Origin: Acinetobacter johnsonii CIP 64.6
GTDB lineage: Bacteria; Pseudomonadota; Gammaproteobacteria; Pseudomonadales; Moraxellaceae
Length of the DNA stretch: 64,000 nucleotides
Reading direction: 5' to 3'
NCBI RefSeq assembly: GCF_000368045.1
Contig: NZ_KB849234.1
Span: 80,079 to 144,078 of the forward strand
Both the position numbers and the translations under genes were made by a program. Below the pieces are notes generated by a model. It saw only the letters and a list, made by a program, of their open reading frames with translations, did not search any database and had not been told where the DNA came from. Positions 25,862 through 34,028 of the stretch are shown in pieces. Numbering within the stretch: position 1 is the first letter of the stretch; each line of letters opens with the position of its first letter.

Positions 25862-26863
25862 TCATAATTTTTTAAACCAAATCTCCTCTTCCAGCTTTGC
25901 TAAAGCGGTCTGCGCATCCCATTCTTTGATTCTTCTATTTTCTTCTGTATCAGGTATTGGGCGACCATGATGCTGATAATCCCCCTTATAAAACGTTTTA
26001 CGCCCTCGTGGTTTAACCAATAACGTCTGCTCGTATTTATCAGGGTCACTGAGATAAGCAACTGCACCCAAAGCATTGTTGCCTTGTTCGGGTGTCGTTC
26101 GACGAATATCTCCAATACCTAAACGACCTTGCTTCTCGTAGTTGTCTTTATTCGCTGTCGTGTTGATGTTCCGCCCAAAACCCTTATCGAATGTGATTTC
26201 CTTCCACTTATCGATCACTCCCTCAGCAATTTTATAATCACTCTGATGCTTCGATCTATTAATCACCAATGTTAAATGAGCATGAAAGCCTTTGGTTATA
26301 CCCTGCTCCAGTGCGATCGCATAGGTCAAAAGTGCATCAAAATATCCATTCTTATCAGTGATCAAATCACGCAGTTTTCCAATATGCTGATAGAAGTCAT
26401 TTACTGTAATTTCACTCATGCTGTCCTTGCTATAGCTCAAATCCACTCTGATCACTAGAACCGAATAATACCCCTTGATTGCGCCTTCGAACTCCTCAAG
26501 TAATGCCACTCGATTCAATTCTTTCCGTCTCGCAAAGCTTTTGATCTCATCACGTATCAGCCCTCGATGCGCATGCAGGATTCGTCTTAATGCCTTAATT
26601 TCCCCTATTGAAAGCCCTGTCAGATATTCAGCAAAGCTGAGCATGCCACGCTGACTATTGACGTATTCAGTGACTGCAATAAAGGCCCGAATTGATGCTG
26701 CATACTCAAGCCCTTCTTGTTTAAACGCTTCAAATGCGCAATACAAGCGTTCTAAGTTAAAAATGAATGCTTCGTCTGAAATATCAAAATTAAGACATAC
26801 ATCTACAAAGCGATGAATGGTATACATCACCCCTGCTTGATGATCCAGATCTAATGGAAACAC
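25862..26863 (-). CDS. YagK/YfjJ-domain (inovirus Gp2-like) replication protein
   Basis: 333 aa. The C-terminal half has the YagK_YfjJ pattern: LVIRVDLSYSKDS, GFHAHLTLVINRS with the HxH of a rolling-circle-type nuclease, DKWKEITFDKGFGRNIN, and AVAYLSDPDKYEQTL with a lysine/tyrosine block (KGDY). Known relatives serve filamentous phages, CP4-type prophages and satellites as replication proteins. The start is GTG with AAGGAAG in front; the ribosome-binding site abuts a perfect 11-bp inverted repeat (26874-26901), which suggests autoregulation. A paralogue follows immediately. Nicking activity is inferred from the motif. Confidence 0.7.
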   Translation of the reverse strand: MFPLDLDHQAGVMYTIHRFVDVCLNFDISDEAFIFNLERLYCAFEAFKQEGLEYAASIRAFIAVTEYVNSQRGMLSFAEYLTGLSIGEIKALRRILHAHRGLIRDEIKSFARRKELNRVALLEEFEGAIKGYYSVLVIRVDLSYSKDSMSEITVNDFYQHIGKLRDLITDKNGYFDALLTYAIALEQGITKGFHAHLTLVINRSKHQSDYKIAEGVIDKWKEITFDKGFGRNINTTANKDNYEKQGRLGIGDIRRTTPEQGNNALGAVAYLSDPDKYEQTLLVKPRGRKTFYKGDYQHHGRPIPDTEENRRIKEWDAQTALAKLEEEIWFKKL

Positions 26864-26873
26864 GTTGAACTTC

Positions 26874-26901
26874 CTTAACTATGATTCACGTCATAGTTAA
26901 G
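26874..26901 (-). promoter_or_regulatory. Perfect 11-bp inverted repeat against the Rep ribosome-binding site
   Basis: CTTAACTATGA (26874-26884) and TCATAGTTAAG (26891-26901) with loop TTCACG. On the minus strand its 3' arm touches the AAGGAAG ribosome-binding site of the GTG at 26863. As RNA it could mask translation; as DNA it could be an operator or a Rep site. No T-run follows, so a terminator is unlikely. Confidence 0.65.
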
Positions 26902-27319
26902 CAATCGACTTATTTTTTTAAATGGAGTCCTTATCTCAAGTAAGGACAAGTCATCCACTATCCGCATATATCGAATAGTGCTCTCATCCTGCATGAACTA
27001 TTGATCCATAGCATCATCCATATTGGGATATGTATTCAGATCTGTATGACATGTCTCGTGGTTCTTGTTATCTGTATGAGTAATTGTATTGGTATATTTA
27101 ATATTTATAGTTCTATGATGTATAGTCATTAATCTATTATTAGTATTAATCTCTATATATTAATAATATATAAAACCGTCTTAGCGCAAAAGCAATAATG
27201 ATAGCCCAGCCGATCAGCACGATTTCCAAACCTTCGGATAAGCTCGGCTTTTTATATGTTTAACGTTACGATAGTTAGGTCAGAAAAATGGTTTTTTCAA
27301 AAAAACTTAGCGCAAAAAA
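26902..27319. other. AT-rich intergenic region, origin-like
   Basis: No gene. About 27060-27180 is almost pure A/T, apt for strand opening. The 12-mer CTTAGCGCAAAA appears at 27180-27191 and again at 27306-27317. AGCCGA (27208-27213) and TCGGCT (27247-27252) form the ends of an imperfect hairpin followed by TTTTTATA. Together with the adjacent Rep gene these are the parts expected of a replication origin, but no nick site is identified. Confidence 0.45.
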
Positions 27320-29140
27320 CTATTCGAATAATGACAAACAGTGTTGATACAGCAGTCCGTAATTTTTAAGTTCTGCCAGTGTTGGTGAAGTTTCTGTTAT
27401 TTGCTGTGTAGGAAAATCAAAGCGAGTTCCATCCTGAAAGGGTTCTTGAAACGCCAATTCACTTAAGAAATACCTGTTAGCTTCCGCATGCTGATCAGGG
27501 ACAAAGCAACAGCTGTATGTATTCTGTATAAATGACCGAGGTAAAATCCTAAAAGGCGTCACTATTTCAGTTGCATTTACCAACACCCTTCCCAAACTAC
27601 TTTTAGTTGCACTGAGCTTTTGGTCAATATCAGAATGTTTCCGCATACATTGCTGAAAAAAATAAATTTGGTTATATGCAATTAGATCCATAAGGGCCAT
27701 TAAAAACTGATGAATTCTGGACTGCTCAGCATTTAACTTGAAGGTGATCATTGATTCAATTTTATCAGACTCATTTTTTAGCGTCATATCCTCTTTGATT
27801 GTTTTGATTTGAGTCGCTTGCAATGAATACGGATAGATAAAGTCTGTGCACCCTAAACGCTCAAAGCTTTCATTATCGATTACTACTGGGTTAGCTTCTT
27901 TCAGCAATTTAAAAAGCGATTTATTCCGACTGTATATCTGGCAGCACCACTGCTCAAGCATGCTTTGAAAAAGACCTAAGCGGTTGTTCATCCCGCTGAG
28001 TTTAGTATGCTGGATAGATGCTAAATGACCCAAAACCGCCTCATCCTTCAAAATATTTTCATGCGGCTTTAAATAAAACGTCGCTGATAATGGGTTCTCT
28101 GGATGTAACCGCTTTAGCTCGACATAATGATCATATAACTTCATTATTTCCTGCTGTTGTAACACAACATAATTTGCATAACCTACAGCATCACGAGACC
28201 GAAGAATAAACGGTTTCATCCAGCACAAAGGATCATGTAACAAATAATAGTTTTTGCAATTCAACACCTTCAAGCCAACATCTGAATCTTCACTTTTAGT
28301 GTTTGACAACAAGTCGCTCTTTGGATTCAGCATAGTAAAAATAGAGGCCACTTTCTGAACTTCAAAAACATGTGGCTGGGGGTACTTCAAAATATAAAAT
28401 TTGCCGTAGATCGCAGCATCCCCCCAAAACCTATGCGAAAGGTTTAAAGCATATATTGGAGACTCTGTTTGAATAAAACTATTTCGAATTGCGCCATCCG
28501 CTTGGCAGCGGATAAATCCGTTTTTCTTAAGCTGCTGTATAGCGCGATAAATAGATTGTTTGCTTAAACCCGTGGCTCGCTCAATTTCACCAATTCCACA
28601 CCCTATAACAATCCCAAACGAGTCTGCACCGTAAAGCAACCGTAATAAAACAAGATAACTTCGATAATCAAGATAGCAGTCGATCTCTATTTTTTTAGGT
28701 GAATTGCTAATACTTATGCCATCACTCTTTATAAATAAAGTCTGAATTAATTTTAATAAAGGGATCTGCCTAACCATACGCTTATTACTATTTTCTAACC
28801 ATTCAATAGACGTGGCTGAATCAAGCCTTATATAAGTAAGATTAAGTTGTAAATGACGAACTCTAGACCTTTTTCCAGTTTCAGGAAAATCTATTTTTAA
28901 TATTCCCTGTTGTTCCAACTCATTCAATACACCCCGTAATTTTTTAACCTGTATGCCGATCACTTTTGATAATTCACCGAGTGGCAATGATGTACTTCCG
29001 ACTCCAAAATTTCTGATAAACGTGATTAATGCCCAAAAAGCATAGGCTGAAATTTGCCCCTCCACCCTTTGATAGAAAGCCATAAATAGCGCCAAAAAGC
29101 GCTGTTCAGAATCGTGGATACTCATGCTAAAAATCCCCAC
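27320..29140 (-). CDS. Large protein with two winged-helix-like segments, unknown role
   Basis: 606 aa. Residues about 30-105 look like a winged helix (LPLGELSKVIGIQVKKLRGVLN, then GILKIDF), and a second is clearer at about 180-215 (GIGEIERATGLSKQSIYRAI, then NGFIRC). The remainder has no motif I recognise. The GTG at 29140 has AAAGGAGAA about 10 bp upstream; ATG 29125 with GGGGA in front is equally possible. It lies between the origin-like gap and a divergent promoter region, the place for a replication or copy-control protein. I cannot assign a family; it may be DNA-binding replication initiator or regulator. Confidence 0.6.
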   Translation of the reverse strand: MGIFSMSIHDSEQRFLALFMAFYQRVEGQISAYAFWALITFIRNFGVGSTSLPLGELSKVIGIQVKKLRGVLNELEQQGILKIDFPETGKRSRVRHLQLNLTYIRLDSATSIEWLENSNKRMVRQIPLLKLIQTLFIKSDGISISNSPKKIEIDCYLDYRSYLVLLRLLYGADSFGIVIGCGIGEIERATGLSKQSIYRAIQQLKKNGFIRCQADGAIRNSFIQTESPIYALNLSHRFWGDAAIYGKFYILKYPQPHVFEVQKVASIFTMLNPKSDLLSNTKSEDSDVGLKVLNCKNYYLLHDPLCWMKPFILRSRDAVGYANYVVLQQQEIMKLYDHYVELKRLHPENPLSATFYLKPHENILKDEAVLGHLASIQHTKLSGMNNRLGLFQSMLEQWCCQIYSRNKSLFKLLKEANPVVIDNESFERLGCTDFIYPYSLQATQIKTIKEDMTLKNESDKIESMITFKLNAEQSRIHQFLMALMDLIAYNQIYFFQQCMRKHSDIDQKLSATKSSLGRVLVNATEIVTPFRILPRSFIQNTYSCCFVPDQHAEANRYFLSELAFQEPFQDGTRFDFPTQQITETSPTLAELKNYGLLYQHCLSLFE

Positions 29141-29236
29141 ACACCAAGTTCTCCTTTGGGTATATGTATTTTACAGCAATAATGATAGGCATGAAATGAT
29201 AATTGAAATTTGTTTTTTAACAGTTAATGTATAATT

Positions 29237-29286
29237 AATATTTACTTAATATTTAATTACTGATATATAAATGTTAAGTAAATATT
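29237..29286. promoter_or_regulatory. Perfect 13-bp inverted repeat before the RHH/coiled-coil gene
   Basis: AATATTTACTTAA (29237-29249) and TTAAGTAAATATT (29274-29286) are exact reverse complements, 24 bp apart, ending one base before the ATG at 29288 in the divergent promoter region. A twofold-symmetric site next to the start of a gene with a ribbon-helix-helix-like segment fits an autorepressor operator or a partition site. Because the area is very AT-rich, some symmetry is expected by chance, but 13 perfect pairs are not. Confidence 0.6.
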
Positions 29287-29287
29287 T

Positions 29288-30244
29288 ATGAATTGTAAAA
29301 TGGCACGACCACATTTAACCTTAGATAAATGGTTATCGACTGACACGGACTTAAAAAAAGATTTCTTGGATCAAGAGAGCTACATGAAGGAAAGTCTATT
29401 AACTAAGCTTGATAAACCTGGCCAAAAGATTGTTTACATATCTACAAATCACCCCCAACCTAGATCACATGAGAATTTAATATCAGATTCTCTACAAAAC
29501 CCGGCTAGGACATCCCACATAAACGAAAAATTTACAAACCCCCTCATATGTGAGACAACAAATTTTATTATTGAAACTAATGATGAACATTTTTCAATTT
29601 TAAAAAAGAAATTCCTTTTATTTAAATACCACTCTGAGAAAAAGAAAGCCAACCGTATCACCAAACAAATAACAATGGACGAAAATATATTAAAACAACT
29701 TGAGAAAATTAAAAAAAATTGTAAATTTAAAAGTCTAGATAACTGCTTAGAATTTTTAATTGATGCACATAATTTTAAATTAAGTGAAAAAGATAAAATA
29801 ATATCAAGACTCAAAAAAGAACAGAATTCAAATCATGATTCTAATTTAAAGCAAGAATTGAAATTAAAGGATGAAAAAATTACAGAACTCGAAAAAGAAC
29901 TCGTGCACCAAAAAAATATCATCCACGAAAACATGAGCAAATCTGCAAAAGAATTTGAGGAATACCTAATTCAATTGGCTACAAATCAAACCATTGAATT
30001 AGAGAAAATTAAAGCTTTTTTAGGCGAGATTAACGAAGCAGATCAACAAAGCATTAACCAAACTCTTGCACCCGAAGCACTTAGCGAAATTGAAACTCAA
30101 TTGAGAAATGAATGCGCAAAACAAAAGCAATTTTTAACAATCAAAAATCAACCAAATACCAATTATGCTTTAGGGTTTGATCAGCATCATCAATATGGCA
30201 ATACCGTACAAAATGACGATGAAGTTGTACCAGCTCAAACCTGA
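29288..30244 (+). CDS. RHH-like plus coiled-coil protein, possible partition or regulatory factor
   Basis: 318 aa. Residues about 125-160 (ITKQITMDENILKQLEKIKK, then LDNCLEFLID) look like a ribbon-helix-helix DNA-binding unit: a short beta strand, then two helices. Residues about 160-225 are a strongly charged coiled coil. The N-terminal 120 residues are polar with no known motif. It is the only plus-strand gene between the 27320 gene and the PrtN-like gene. This build recalls plasmid partition or KfrA-type proteins, but no family match is claimed. No strong ribosome-binding site precedes 29288; an in-frame ATG at 29300 (MARPHLTLDKW) is an alternative. Confidence 0.6.
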   Translation: MNCKMARPHLTLDKWLSTDTDLKKDFLDQESYMKESLLTKLDKPGQKIVYISTNHPQPRSHENLISDSLQNPARTSHINEKFTNPLICETTNFIIETNDEHFSILKKKFLLFKYHSEKKKANRITKQITMDENILKQLEKIKKNCKFKSLDNCLEFLIDAHNFKLSEKDKIISRLKKEQNSNHDSNLKQELKLKDEKITELEKELVHQKNIIHENMSKSAKEFEEYLIQLATNQTIELEKIKAFLGEINEADQQSINQTLAPEALSEIETQLRNECAKQKQFLTIKNQPNTNYALGFDQHHQYGNTVQNDDEVVPAQT

Positions 30245-30339
30245 GCTAACAGTTACTCATTTCTAGGAGCAAGCAGCAATAGCACACCTCATCCACTTGC
30301 TGCCTAAGAACGAGCCCCCCCTCATCACCTCAATGATAT

Positions 30340-31221
30340 TCATAATTGAACTTGGATAATCTCTTTCAATAAATCAGGACGACGCCTTAAGTGATTGACC
30401 AGCACTTCATCGCAATATGCTGTATTAAATGGGAGTTGCTTTTGCTGTGGAAAATACCGCTCTGGATGCTGTAGAAACTGTTCCCATTTTTTATTTTCAT
30501 TCTGTAATTCCCTGATCTGGTTTAGATAGGTTCTATCCTGAATTTTAAATGACACACCAAAATCATCATCTTCACAGATGTCTTTATTTTCGTTATTTTT
30601 TCTGGCTTCTGTTAAATCTAAAATTTTCTGTTTATTTGTCTCTAATCTGCTTTGAACCCATTGCAAATCAAACTCTCTAAACTTGATTTGCAGCGTGGGT
30701 AAAATCAGTTGTACTGCCTGCGAAGCATTTTTAAATCTGCCATTTTTTTGAGCATAACCAGTTAATTCTGAATAGAATATTTCAAGCTTTTTATGCAACA
30801 GCGGCGCATATCGTTTTCTTATATTCAAAATCCCATTGATTCTACGCTTCAAACTCGGGTTATAGGTGTAGACTCTCCCGCCTTCATCAACAACCAACTC
30901 AATATATTTATTTAATATTTCAGAATATTTCTCATTAATCTGCTGCTGCCTATAATCACGAATCCCCTCTATTACCGTATTAATTTGACCAAGCAAATTC
31001 AGCAAGTCCTGTACCGAATACGTTTCACCAAAGAACTGCATTTGGCTATGCTCTACCATCAGTTCAACCAACAATTTGCGTTCTGACGCTTCAAACTCAG
31101 TCTTTGGGTCAGGATCGCTTATTATTTTATGTTCTCTTAAAAAACGTCCAGCATGATCCAAAAAGCAATTCAGAATTTCGTCCTTCAATTGCTCAAAATC
31201 AAGAAGTGTGCAATTTTTCAT
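30340..31221 (-). CDS. Hypothetical protein of the integrated element
   Basis: 293 aa, hydrophilic and mainly helical, without signal peptide, membrane segment or cysteine pair. Charged heptad-like stretches occur near residues 85-115 and 235-255, suggesting oligomerisation. No known motif seen. It is convergent with the coiled-coil gene upstream in the window (94-bp gap, no clear terminator) and lies between that gene and the PrtN-like gene. Probably an element-specific accessory or replication gene. Confidence 0.55.
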   Translation of the reverse strand: MKNCTLLDFEQLKDEILNCFLDHAGRFLREHKIISDPDPKTEFEASERKLLVELMVEHSQMQFFGETYSVQDLLNLLGQINTVIEGIRDYRQQQINEKYSEILNKYIELVVDEGGRVYTYNPSLKRRINGILNIRKRYAPLLHKKLEIFYSELTGYAQKNGRFKNASQAVQLILPTLQIKFREFDLQWVQSRLETNKQKILDLTEARKNNENKDICEDDDFGVSFKIQDRTYLNQIRELQNENKKWEQFLQHPERYFPQQKQLPFNTAYCDEVLVNHLRRRPDLLKEIIQVQL

Positions 31222-31340
31222 TTTTGAATCTAAGTAATAGTTTTCAATATGTTATACCACAACTCTAGTAAAATATTATTTCTAATTATTAGTATTACAT
31301 AAAGACCTACATCAAAAAAATAAGATTAAGACATAGGGAT

Positions 31341-31365
31341 GGTCAGCCTTACTTCAAAGGTGACC
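31341..31365 (+). promoter_or_regulatory. Inverted repeat upstream of the PrtN-like gene
   Basis: GGTCA-G-CCTT (31341-31350) can pair with AAGG-TGACC (31357-31365), nine pairs with one bulged G. It lies 42 bp upstream of the ATG at 31407. Possible operator or leader hairpin of the control gene; no other support. Confidence 0.4.
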
Positions 31366-31406
31366 CATTCAAATTAAAAAAGTTTTATGTATGGAATACC
31401 CACTTC

Positions 31407-31679
31407 ATGAGTTGCTTTCAAATTAATACTACCGAACTACTTTTTATAAAGTATCGTTCTATGACCGTTGAACTAATGACAGTAGTTTCTGACTATTATC
31501 CCCACCTCAGCAAAGCCGAAGCACTGAGAAAAGCGAATAATCAACAATTCCCTTTCTCAGTATTCAAAATAGATAAAAGTAAACGTGCTCCATTTTTGGT
31601 ACACATTAAGGATCTTGCTGCTGTCTTGGATAAGCAATATTCAGAGGCATCCAAAGATTTTGCTACGTTTCATCGATGA
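31407..31679 (+). CDS. Pyocin activator PrtN family protein
   Basis: 90 aa. The sequence follows the PrtN family: an N-terminal TELLFIKYRSMTVELMTV, SKAEALRKANNQQFPFSVFK in place of the ARRKAxxGxLPVPxFR block, then KAPFLV/HIKDLA (here RAPFLVHIKDLAAVLDKQ). PrtN activates pyocin genes in Pseudomonas; small PrtN-like proteins next to dusA integrases may act as excision or directionality factors. Its last 17 bp overlap the 3' end of the convergent integrase gene, so the two may interfere in expression. Confidence 0.8.
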   Translation: MSCFQINTTELLFIKYRSMTVELMTVVSDYYPHLSKAEALRKANNQQFPFSVFKIDKSKRAPFLVHIKDLAAVLDKQYSEASKDFATFHR

Positions 31680-32811
31680 GGCGTAGCACCTCCTCCAACT
31701 GTAATATATTTCTTCTCGCTTTCACTGATACATAACGCTGTAAACTCCCCCAAGAATCGTGCAAACTTACTTTCTGAATTTCAGGAATAGTAAAACTCTG
31801 TTCAGCTAATCGAGTACAGCCTTCATGTCTCAAGTCATGAAATCGTAAATCTTCAATCCCCAAAATTTTACAAGCTTCTCTAAACTCTTTACCCAAACTT
31901 TTGGGATTCAAAGGCAATAACAAATTTTCATTATGTCCAAGCTTTAGCATCCGTTCTCGAACTTCTGAATGTTTCAGTCTTTTGATCAGCACCTTACAAG
32001 GATCAAGTACATCAAATGACTTATGATTACCTTTAGAACCATTAGGATTCTTTAAATCATGCACTTTCCACGTTGAATGATGTGGGTCATAATCTCGAAG
32101 ATACAATCGTGTTAATTCAGCTTCACGTCTGCATGAGAAAATTGCAAACCACATAATCAAATGCATTGGGTATTTAGAGCCATAACGATTTAGCTTCCAT
32201 CGTTCTGCAAAATACTTCGTCAATGCAATCAATTCATCTCTCGAAGGCAGTCGGTCTCTTTTTTGACTGGAGGATATTTGACGTGTTTTTCTTAACTGAG
32301 CAGTAGCCTTATCAAAGCTATTTAAATCAATATCCATTTCCCACATAACAGCAGCATGAGAAAGAACACCTCTGATATGTAAAAGCTCATGTTGCAGTGT
32401 ACTAGTTGCAATAGGTTCAAGATCGAGGTACGGAATTCCACCCTTCCTTAAAGCCACATGCTCGGCCAAATGTACTGATTTTATTTTTGTGATAATATTG
32501 CGCGCAATTGGTAGCTTCTTAATTAAGAGCAGAGAATAGCGTTTCGTCCTTCCGTACTCGCTCCCGACTTCATCCAAATATTTATCTATGGCATCTGATA
32601 AGGTCAGATCAATCAACTTTTCTTTGCCAAGCAAAATATCAGGATTTTCTTGAATTTCGACTTCTCTTTTCTTAATCCAGTTTTCAGCTAATTTCTTTGA
32701 GTGAAATGTTTTACTTTCAGAAAAAGCAGGAAAGCCCTTTCGAGTGATTCGAATCGCAGCACGATAGTTAACTTTACCATCTGCACCTTTCCTTGCTGTA
32801 ATTGAACCCAT
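31663..32811 (-). CDS. Tyrosine recombinase/integrase of the dusA element
   Basis: 382 aa. An N-terminal arm-binding region (ARKGADGKVNYRAAIRI, three-stranded) precedes a core-binding domain and a C-terminal catalytic domain: first Arg in FSCRREAELTRL, HDLRHEGCTRLAEQ holding His-x-x-Arg, SLHDSWGSLQRYV with the last His and the Tyr nucleophile. All catalytic residues are present. It reads away from dusA, starts 134 bp before it and should recombine at the dusA 5' end. Repeats at 32814-32862 precede it. Confidence 0.92.
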   Translation of the reverse strand: MGSITARKGADGKVNYRAAIRITRKGFPAFSESKTFHSKKLAENWIKKREVEIQENPDILLGKEKLIDLTLSDAIDKYLDEVGSEYGRTKRYSLLLIKKLPIARNIITKIKSVHLAEHVALRKGGIPYLDLEPIATSTLQHELLHIRGVLSHAAVMWEMDIDLNSFDKATAQLRKTRQISSSQKRDRLPSRDELIALTKYFAERWKLNRYGSKYPMHLIMWFAIFSCRREAELTRLYLRDYDPHHSTWKVHDLKNPNGSKGNHKSFDVLDPCKVLIKRLKHSEVRERMLKLGHNENLLLPLNPKSLGKEFREACKILGIEDLRFHDLRHEGCTRLAEQSFTIPEIQKVSLHDSWGSLQRYVSVKARRNILQLEEVLRLIDET

Positions 32812-32813
32812 AA

Positions 32814-32862
32814 TTTACACCAAAAGCTATTTTTTCTATTATGGTGTAAAATTTGGTGTAAA
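32814..32862. promoter_or_regulatory. GGTGTAAA repeats in front of the integrase (operator or arm-type sites)
   Basis: TTTACACCAAA (32814-32824) and TTTGGTGTAAA (32852-32862) form a perfect 11-bp inverted repeat, and a third, direct copy of the core GGTGTAAA lies at 32843-32850. They lie directly upstream of the integrase ATG (32811), between it and dusA. Such repeats usually bind the integrase arm domain, a directionality factor or a repressor. Confidence 0.6.
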
Positions 32863-32944
32863 TGCAAACGGATTCACCCACCTAAACACAGGTTCAAACA
32901 AATTCTCGCAGGTTGCAGAATATAGATTAAAGGTATGATTTTTA

Positions 32945-33967
32945 ATGACTATTAACAAAAACATTGAAAACACTCAATCTCCGAGAATCAGCGTAGCCCC
33001 GATGATGGATTGGACGACCAAAGATTATCGTTTCTTTGCCCGCTTATTTAACCCGAATGTCATCCTTTATACCGAAATGGTGACCACAGGCGCCATTTTA
33101 TTTGGCGATGCCAAACGTCATCTCGACTTTAACCATGAAGAACATCCGATTGTATTGCAACTGGGTGGCTCAAATCCAAAAGACCTTGCTACCTGTAGTA
33201 AAATGACGCAGGACTGGGGCTACGATGAAATTAATTTAAATGTCGGCTGCCCAAGTGACCGCGTACAGAACAATAAAATTGGCGCCTGTTTAATGGCAGA
33301 GCCAGATTTGGTGGCGGAATGTATTGCGGCAATGCGTCAAGCCGTCGACATTCCTGTGACGGTAAAACACCGTATCGGCATTGATGACATGCATTCTTAT
33401 GAAGAAATGCTGCATTTTGTTGATACCGTGGCAAAAACGGGCTGTAATAATTTTATTGTGCATGCCCGTATTGCTCTACTTCAGGGCTTATCGCCAAAAG
33501 AGAACCGTGAAGTTCCACCGCTACGTTATGAAGATGTGTATCGTCTGAAACAAGAACGTCCAGAGCTGCTGATTGAAATTAACGGCGGGATTAAAACCTT
33601 TACCGAAACAGAACAACATTTACAGCATGTGGATGGAGTAATGATTGGTCGTGAAGCCTATCACAACCCGTATTTACTGGCAGAATTAGGTCAACTTTGG
33701 CAACTGGATGTGCCAGATCGTTTTGAGATTATGGAACAAATGCTGCCTTATATTTCTCAGCGTATGGCTGAAGGTGCACCCTTGTCGATTTTAACCCGTC
33801 ATATTCTGGGCTTATTTCAAAACTTGCCAGGTGCGCGAAAATGGCGTCAAGCTTTAAGCGGTGGTAATGCTAAGACTTTTGCAGATGTTGAAAATGCGAT
33901 TATCAACATTAAAGATGCAATGCAACGCACCGAAGATTATTTAAAAGAACACACTCTAGTCCAGTAA
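32945..33967 (+). CDS. dusA: tRNA-dihydrouridine(20/20a) synthase
   Basis: 340 aa. Flavin and tRNA site motifs are in place: SVAPMMDWTTKDYRFFAR, TEMVTTGAILFGD, NLNVGCPSDRVQ with the catalytic Cys, VKHRIGIDD, FIVHAR, and VMIGREAYHNP. It reduces uridine 20 and 20a of tRNA to dihydrouridine using NADPH. The ATG at 32945 is preceded by AAAGGTATG. The element is inserted just upstream; the codons for APMMDWT lie within the conserved integration target of dusA elements, so the first residues (MTINKNIENTQ) may come from the element rather than the ancestral gene. A good terminator follows. Confidence 0.96.
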   Translation: MTINKNIENTQSPRISVAPMMDWTTKDYRFFARLFNPNVILYTEMVTTGAILFGDAKRHLDFNHEEHPIVLQLGGSNPKDLATCSKMTQDWGYDEINLNVGCPSDRVQNNKIGACLMAEPDLVAECIAAMRQAVDIPVTVKHRIGIDDMHSYEEMLHFVDTVAKTGCNNFIVHARIALLQGLSPKENREVPPLRYEDVYRLKQERPELLIEINGGIKTFTETEQHLQHVDGVMIGREAYHNPYLLAELGQLWQLDVPDRFEIMEQMLPYISQRMAEGAPLSILTRHILGLFQNLPGARKWRQALSGGNAKTFADVENAIINIKDAMQRTEDYLKEHTLVQ

Positions 33968-33989
33968 TTTAGAACCTTGATCTAAACGA

Positions 33990-34017
33990 AAAAAGCGAAG
34001 CATCTGCTTCGCTTTTT
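33990..34017 (+). terminator. Terminator after dusA
   Basis: A perfect 12-bp stem, AAAAAGCGAAGC (33990-34001) with GCTTCGCTTTTT (34006-34017), with loop ATCT. The T-run follows on the plus strand, and A5 on the other side lets it work in both directions for the convergent gene at 34029. Confidence 0.92.
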
Positions 34018-34028
34018 ATGTTTCACCG

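Larger units (their letters stand above)
19181..32944. mobile_element. Integrated genetic element at the 5' end of dusA
   Basis: A tyrosine integrase (31663-32811) lies directly upstream of dusA, a known integration hotspot in Acinetobacter and other proteobacteria, beside a PrtN-type regulator as in other dusA elements. Inside are Rep-like, exonuclease, DUF932 and Gp3-like genes and many orphans. The right boundary should be in or just before dusA's first codons. The left boundary is a guess: the terminator after the uppP pseudogene. I could not find a second copy of the dusA start region, so the true left end may lie elsewhere. No relaxase, type IV secretion or virion genes are visible. Confidence 0.6.

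Noticed and set aside
30245..30339. Terminator between the convergent genes at 30244 and 30340
   Set aside because: Only a weak GCAGCAA/TTGCTGC pairing with a long loop and no T-run.
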